Shown here: positions 11,569 through 16,604 of the stretch, piece by piece
How the letters are laid out: the number at the start of each line of letters is the position of its first letter
Position numbering within the stretch: position 1 is the first letter of the stretch
Assembly (NCBI RefSeq): GCF_000003605.2
Contig: NW_003109079.1
Location: forward strand, 54,448-71,051
Source: Saccoglossus kowalevskii
Taxonomy: Eukaryota > Hemichordata > Enteropneusta > Harrimaniidae
DNA length: 16,604 bases
Direction: 5' to 3'
Notes under the pieces: model-generated
What the model was told of the DNA's origin: nothing
What the model saw: only the letters and a program-made list of their open reading frames with translations
Database searches by the model: none
Program-made: the position numbers and the translations under genes

Positions 11569-12026
11569 TACAGGCACGTTTTGTGTTATAACGACGCATT
11601 TTGTAACAAGCCTTCATGCGTTTGCAGTCCGTCATCTACATTAATCTTGAATTATACTTTTTCTATGCTTCTATTCCGATGTTAACAGACATTGGTGATA
11701 TAATCAATGCTTGTACAAATACTGAACTCTATCAAAATCTATTTAAATAACTTAACTTCATAAAAGAGGGTAGTATATATACCAAGATCTTTTGTTAACA
11801 AATAAAATAATTATGAATTTTAATAATTCTAAACATTATGTAACCGCCATAAATATAATTATAATAATCATAATACTCGTAACATGAGACTATGATAAGA
11901 TGGTGTGAATCTTATTACATTTTGCGTCAGTCATTTTTTTTTATTACAAAATAGGTCAAGGCTTGTTACAAAAAGCGTAAATTATTACAAAACGCATCAA
12001 CCATTTTATTACAAAACGCGCCTGTA
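11569..12026. mobile_element. Inverted-repeat-ended element with subterminal repeats
   Basis: The left end at 11569-11614 begins TACAGGCACGTTTTGT and ends TTTTGTAACAAGCCTT. Its inverse appears on the right from AAGGCTTGTTACAAAA at 11958 to ACAAAACGCGCCTGTA at 12026. The right arm is expanded by extra copies of TTACAAAA(A/C)GC, a motif present about four times between 11941 and 12020. The interior has no coding capacity. This is best read as a non-autonomous DNA transposon about 458 bases long with decayed ends. I could not find a clear target-site duplication, so its family is unknown. Confidence 0.6.
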
Positions 12027-12270
12027 CAAACCCCATCCACCGGTTAACAAAGACAGGTGTTATAACAGGAAGTACGTCATAGGTTTTCCCGTATCATGAC
12101 CCAGATACTGATATCAATAATCATATCGTGAGTTGGATGAAATGATAAACATATGTTTTTGGCGCGGCATATCAGTATTTTTTATATGTCTTCGGCACCT
12201 TGTGTCTGTCAATAATTTAATCAAATAAACAACTCTGCATCGGTAAAAGAGGGCATCGTCGGAAATGACT
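12027..12270. other. Short intergenic segment upstream of gene 2
   Basis: It lies between the inverted-repeat element and the gene 2 core promoter. No motif stands out, but any proximal control sites of gene 2 must lie here or inside the element. Confidence 0.4.
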
Positions 12271-12329
12271 TATATATTATGTTAGTGGTCATTTGATATA
12301 ATTTTATTCCCACGCCATTCGCTCATTCT
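12271..12329 (+). promoter_or_regulatory. Candidate core promoter of gene 2
   Basis: Two TATA-like strings precede the gene 2 ATG at 12344: TATATA at 12271-12276 and TATAAT at 12297-12302. The second sits about 28 bases before TCATTCT at 12323-12329, which fits the initiator consensus and would give a 5' UTR of about 19 bases. The first would place the start near 12301. The region is AT-rich, so either match could be chance. Confidence 0.4.
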
Positions 12330-12343
12330 CATTTGGAAGAGCA

Positions 12344-15300
12344 ATGAGACAACGATCCACAATGCTGTTGCCGCTGCTTGTTTGTTTCATGGTTGGTTCT
12401 ATTCAAGCCGCGCAAGTTAAATATGACGGGTACGTACACTGATATCGAACAATATACGAAAGTCCTGTATAGTGTTTGTACTCAGCAATTGACAACTGAA
12501 AGAACATGGCAGAAGAGAAGATGTTCATAGATTTTTTTTCACACAATCGGTGTACTTGCCTATTTTGTGCCATGTGTTGCCGTCTATAGGACTCTGAATT
12601 GATCCTAATGTATATATACATGGGGTGATTCACAATCGTGATGCCATGAATATAATAGTAATCAATTGGATATTAACATGCCATATTTCGGAACTAAGAT
12701 ATCACAGACCAGACTGAACAGACATATTAAATGGAGGTTATACGGGGGTGTACGTGAATGTGATGCGTAATTAAACTCTAGTAGGTTCAATTCCAAGTCG
12801 ACTAGTGTTAAGAACATCTCTGTTTATTCTGGTTGTGCATACAAATATCTGATTGGAATGAAATGCGATGTGACAACCATAACATAACATATGGCGAATA
12901 ATATTGAATGGGACAAATTTTGAATTTTAAAAATCTAATTTGAAAAGTTGAATGTTATAATTCTTCCTTGGCAACCTCATTATAATCTTCCGTGCGTCTT
13001 ATGACGTGATACAGTTGAAGGATTAGCTATTTTAGTTATCATTCGGCAGAATACCTGGAACTGCGATCGTGAGTGACACAGAGAAGTATTTTGTAGACGC
13101 ATCAAGTTGCACACTGTTTTACAGAATTGATTCAAAACTAAGTCTACCAACCGATTAACTTTTCTTAATAGGTACAAGGTTCTACGTATTAGTCCGCAAA
13201 ATGAATTTGAAATGGAAGTTTTGAAAAGGCTGCAGAATGTGCCAAGCGTACGTGAATGTATTTGCTTATATTACTGCTTTATTAATGGTCAATGTGGTGG
13301 TGTAACTGTCTAACGTCAAGTTAAATTTAAACTTCCTGATTAATGAATTTAAACTTCAAAGGCAAATAGTGATTCCTCTCTCGAAATATTTCTAATATTT
13401 CCCCTGTCGATACGTAAGGTGAAGAAGAAATGCATACGTTTTTCGAGTTTTTAGAAACCATCGATGTACGTGGTTTTGTCTAAATTATATTATTATTTTC
13501 TTCTCAGTTGGATTTCTGGGATTTTCCTCGTGATGTGATGGTGTCGCCCGAGCAAGAAGAGTGGGTAACACGACGTCTGAATAGTAATGGCATCCAATAC
13601 AAAGTATGGATAGAAGATGTACAGACACTGATTGATAACCAGTTTACTAGTCGCAATGGAGGAGATGATGTGACAGCCAACTTCTATACACAGTATCGCA
13701 GCTACGATGAGGCATGTGACATTTAATTCGTATGCGTACCAGTCATTATTAGCTGTGTTTATTCGGCGAAATTAATCTGTATTTGGTTGAGCATTTTCGT
13801 AATTTTATATCCAATGTCTCACTTTAACAGATTTTACAGTGGGTGAAATCTAAACCAGTTCAATATCCGAATCTTGCTGTGGATTTTGCTTTTGCAGACA
13901 CGTCGTATGAAGGCAGAGAAATACGAGGGCTGAAGGTAAAACAAATCTACTTATACATCAACGACGTTCCGGTGACTTGAACTAAAATCAACTTCGTTTA
14001 TCTGTGGATGCATAACAGTATCTAATGTGCCTGATTTCATCTACATAATTATGCAGATTATGAAATTTGACAAATTTGTGTTCCCATTTCAGATTAGTTC
14101 GGATCCCCAGCCATTCAAGAAAGTGGTATGGCTCGAAGCTGGTATTCATGCACGTGAATGGATTTCACCAGCAACACTTATGTACATTACCGACAGTGTA
14201 AGTATCAATTTCACAAGTCAGGATTTGTTTAGTCACAATGCTTCAGGTATCACACATGTTTTCAGAAATGCCACTACAATAGCAGACAGTGTTTATTATT
14301 ATTACAGTTTAAATGTAACAAAAACAGCCACACTTCGTTGTGTGCAGACAAAAATAGATGACACGTATTGACATAGTTTTCTAGTCCATTCAAAATAATA
14401 ATAATAATTGACTTTCATCGTCATTATTGTAATTCCTTATTAGCTTTTAGCGGACTATGGCACAGATCCTGACGTGACAAAATTCTTAGATACGTTCGTT
14501 TTTTACATAAATCCTTCTATGAATCCTGATGGATATGAACATTCAAGAAATGAAGTGAGTATAAATATACGAGCAGATAAACCCTATTATAGATAGGCCG
14601 ATACTTGGCAAGCCTATTAAGAAGAGGTTAGAGATACTGAGTGGACGCCTTAACAATCATATCAACCATTTTACAAATCTCTAGTTAGTGCGCAGGGTGT
14701 CAGCTAGATTAATATCTAGATTATTAATTAATCGTTGTTTTAACAGGATCGTATGTGGAGGAAGACACGATCGCCTAACGAAGGTAGTACATGCATAGGC
14801 ACTGACGGGAATAGAAATTTTGAATATGAATGGGGAGGCAAGTGAACTAATCTGCGTTATATAACCGTTTATTTTAAACGAATATATCATCAACGCTAAT
14901 ATTTGATATTAAAGTTATTATTATAATTATTATTAGGCACTGGCTCTAGTGGACTGGCTTGTGCAAGTACGTATCGTGGAACCCACCCTTATTCAGAAGT
15001 TGAAGTTCTCACTGACACAAACTACATAAAAGCATTGGCGAGTGGAGGTGCTGACATTCAATTCTACGTAAATTTTCACAGTTATGGTCAATTGTGGTTG
15101 CTTCCGTGGTCGTACACTGGCGACGAACGCCCACCAAATCCAGACTACGACAATATGGCAAGTATCATTTAACCTCCATGAATAGATTCACAAACAGAAT
15201 TATCAATCATATACACTTGTCTCAAATGTCCACTAATCAAATTCAAACTACCGGCAATACCGGCAAGTATTAATTACGAACAGACATACCAATCCAATGT

Positions 15301-15787
15301 GTCCAGTGCGCGCCTGGTACAATGTGTGTATTCGCAACAATGTAATGTATGCATTCATTTACTCGGGCAGATGGAAATGGCTGCTTATGGAACTAACGCA
15401 ACACTTGCTGTCAGTGGCTTAGTCTTCACCTACGGGTCATGCGGCGAGATACTTTGTAAGTAATATCATTGTATACATTTTATATAAATCCAGGTGAAGT
15501 GACATAATTCAACATTGATAACCTAGAAATACAATTATAAATTTGTATGAATGTAATCAGGTAATAAGTGTATTTTTGTGTGTATAAATATTGTTACAGA
15601 CGAAGCTGCTGGTAATGCCAATGACTTTGCGTACGGCACCATGGGGATACCGTATTCGTACGTCATAGAGCTTCGCGATGACGGAGAGTATGGATTCTTA
15701 TTACCCGAAGATCAAATCATTCCATCTGGAGAGGAGACGTATGCCGGTATAAAAGCAGCACTTAATTACCTTCTAAGTACTGCATAA
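12344..15787 (+). CDS. Gene 2: secreted M14A procarboxypeptidase with divergent specificity pocket (10 exons, 423 aa)
   Basis: Joined exons: 12344-12429, 13172-13247, 13508-13711, 13831-13935, 14093-14197, 14444-14554, 14747-14837, 14937-15157, 15371-15455, 15600-15787. A signal peptide covers about residues 1-23, the propeptide about 24-110, and the zinc peptidase domain the rest. Zinc ligands are H176 and E179 (GIHAREW) and H307 (HSYGQ). Substrate-binding residues are R178, R234, N251, R252 and Y362; the general base is E385 (ELRD); C245 and C268 form the expected disulphide. It should be an active exopeptidase. Bovine positions 207 and 255 are S318 and N369: Ser207 resembles carboxypeptidase B, but Asn255 fits neither A (Ile) nor B (Asp), so specificity is uncertain. 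N342 lies in an N-glycosylation sequon. Introns 3, 7 and 8 need GC donors to keep frame and homology with gene 1. A second in-frame Met at residue 7 could also start a shorter signal peptide. Gene 2 is a paralogue of gene 1, whose stop lies 2.8 kb upstream. Confidence 0.93.
12430..13171 (+). other. Gene 2 intron 1 (742 bases), no internal feature recognised
   Basis: It is bounded by GTACGT and TTAATAG and splits a Gly codon in phase 2, exactly as intron 1 of gene 1 does (105 bases there). No exon, repeat or conserved motif was recognised inside. Confidence 0.8.
13712..13830 (+). other. Gene 2 intron 3, GC-AG type
   Basis: Exon 3 ends TAC GAT GAG and the intron begins GCATGT; the acceptor is AACAG at 13826-13830. 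The matching gene 1 intron begins GTAGGT after TAT GAC GAG. A GT lies four bases further on, but using it shifts the frame with both nearby acceptors. The GC donor joins exon 4 at the same residue as in gene 1 (YDE then ILQW, against YDE then IDQW). A second AG at 13838-13839 would allow an in-frame loss of three residues. Confidence 0.85.
14838..14936 (+). other. Gene 2 intron 7, GC-AG type
   Basis: After TGG GGA G the intron begins GCAAGT, the optimal GC donor sequence. The gene 1 counterpart begins GTGAGC after the identical TGG GGA G. Using the GT four bases downstream puts a TAG stop into exon 8 within five codons. The GC donor preserves phase 1 and the Gly-rich stretch leading to C268. 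The 3' end is a TTA-rich repeat running into the acceptor AG. Confidence 0.87.
15158..15370 (+). other. Gene 2 intron 8, GC-AG type
   Basis: After GAC AAT ATG the intron begins GCAAGT, and the acceptor is GGGCAG at 15365-15370. The gene 1 counterpart begins GTAAGT. Using the GT at 15162 gives a frame with an early stop in exon 9. With the GC donor, exon 9 is 85 bases long, as in gene 1, and aligns with it without gaps from its first codon. Confidence 0.85.
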
Positions 15788-15853
15788 TCGTTGAAAGATT
15801 CCTTAACAGAACATTTGAATTCGACAAATTCCAAACGTTCATATATTACGTTA

Positions 15854-15859
15854 AATAAA
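15854..15859 (+). terminator. Poly(A) signal of gene 2
   Basis: Canonical AATAAA lies 67 bases past the gene 2 TAA, overlapping a further AATAAT. This gives a short 3' UTR, as is usual for digestive-enzyme transcripts. Confidence 0.6.
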
Positions 15860-16604
15860 TAATGGTACTCCATTCAATTGATAAAAAATAACGTTACTTA
15901 TCTGGTCGGTCGAATAAAAAATATTATAGTCCCGGGTTTGTGAGAAGCTGCATCCAAAGTTGTCTGCACGATCGTGACATTTTCTTTTGTTTCAAAACAT
16001 TAATCACAATTTTAGGTGTCCCGAAAAAGGATTTTGTCATTTGGGGATCGCGTAAAATATAAAGTAGCATAAACCCAGTCTATTCCATAATAGTGATAAA
16101 GTAAAAAATAATATACCCAACCATAGAATGAATATTCCATCTCGTTATTGAGAGAAATCATATTATCTCTCTTAGTTTCCCCCGAAAAAGGTTCTTTTGT
16201 TTTTGCATATTTTTTTACAATATGTTTTATTCACAACATAGGTATTCACATCACAAAAATACAAATCCCCGGGTGAATTTGAAATTTAATGTGGGAAAGT
16301 TATACTCCGTTGAACCGAGTATTATATTATTATACATCTGTCACCGTAACACCATAAGTTACAGCGTGCCGTAATTTTGCGGTATTTTACGGGGTATTTT
16401 CATCCTATCATATAAGGAAATGCGAATTCCAAATATGGATTGATAACGCACGTAAGCGTCATCTCATAATAAAAACAAACATGGCTGCCAATGGAGTTTG
16501 ATCGGACTCCACACAAAGAAGTTCGCTGATTCTGTTCTAAACTTTTTAGATTTTGGCATTCTCATGATGTACCTTGAATGGAAAAGATGTATAATAATAA
16601 GGTT
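15860..16604. other. AT-rich DNA downstream of gene 2
   Basis: No gene was recognised. CCCGAAAAAGG is repeated at 16020-16030 and 16181-16191, each followed by a T-rich TTTTGT, which may be the remnant of a diverged direct repeat. CCCGGG occurs twice, near 15930 and 16270. ACATGGCTGCC near 16480 is loosely YY1-like. Confidence 0.5.

Noticed and set aside
13712-13726. Exon 3 of gene 2 ending in the stop seen after GAG GCA TGT GAC ATT
   Set aside because: The exon aligns with gene 1 only up to GAG, and the next exons continue the protein in frame, so this is intron sequence and not a truncation.
6194-15787. One large gene joining both carboxypeptidase units
   Set aside because: Each unit has its own signal peptide, stop codon and promoter-like sequence, so two genes fit better.

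Overview
This window looks like nuclear DNA of an animal, probably an invertebrate; the species cannot be named from it. It is AT-rich, most of it is non-coding, and the only convincing genes are split into ten short exons by introns of 80 to 1054 bases. No bacterial, viral, tRNA, rRNA or CRISPR feature was seen.

The coding content is two complete, tandem, same-strand genes for secreted zinc metallocarboxypeptidases of family M14, subfamily A (the pancreatic carboxypeptidase A/B type). Gene 1 runs from 6194 to 9569 (414 residues) and gene 2 from 12344 to 15787 (423 residues). Both encode a signal peptide, an inhibitory propeptide and a catalytic domain with all zinc ligands and catalytic residues in place. 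Their nine introns lie at equivalent positions and phases, and seven of ten exons have identical or near-identical lengths, so they arose by duplication of a whole gene. They have since diverged: gene 1 has a carboxypeptidase A-like specificity pocket (Ile at the position equivalent to bovine 255), while gene 2 has Asn there. Gene 2 also appears to use GC instead of GT as the 5' splice site in three of its nine introns; the equivalent introns of gene 1 all start with GT.

Layout: 1-6125 is intergenic, with a hairpin-forming inverted repeat (122-224), a small island of housekeeping-promoter-like motifs (about 1960-2440), a 245-base foldback/MITE-like element flanked by a perfect 10-base direct repeat (3121-3385), and short low-complexity tracts. 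A TATA box at 6126 precedes gene 1. The 2.8 kb between the genes holds a second element with inverted-repeat ends (11569-12026). Gene 2 is followed by a poly(A) signal at 15854 and about 750 bases of AT-rich DNA.

Functionally, both products should be extracellular exopeptidases that remove C-terminal residues from peptides after the propeptide is cut off, probably in digestion. Having different S1' pockets, the pair would cover different C-terminal residues. No wholly new multi-gene system is visible; the most unusual signal is the cluster of GC-AG introns in gene 2.
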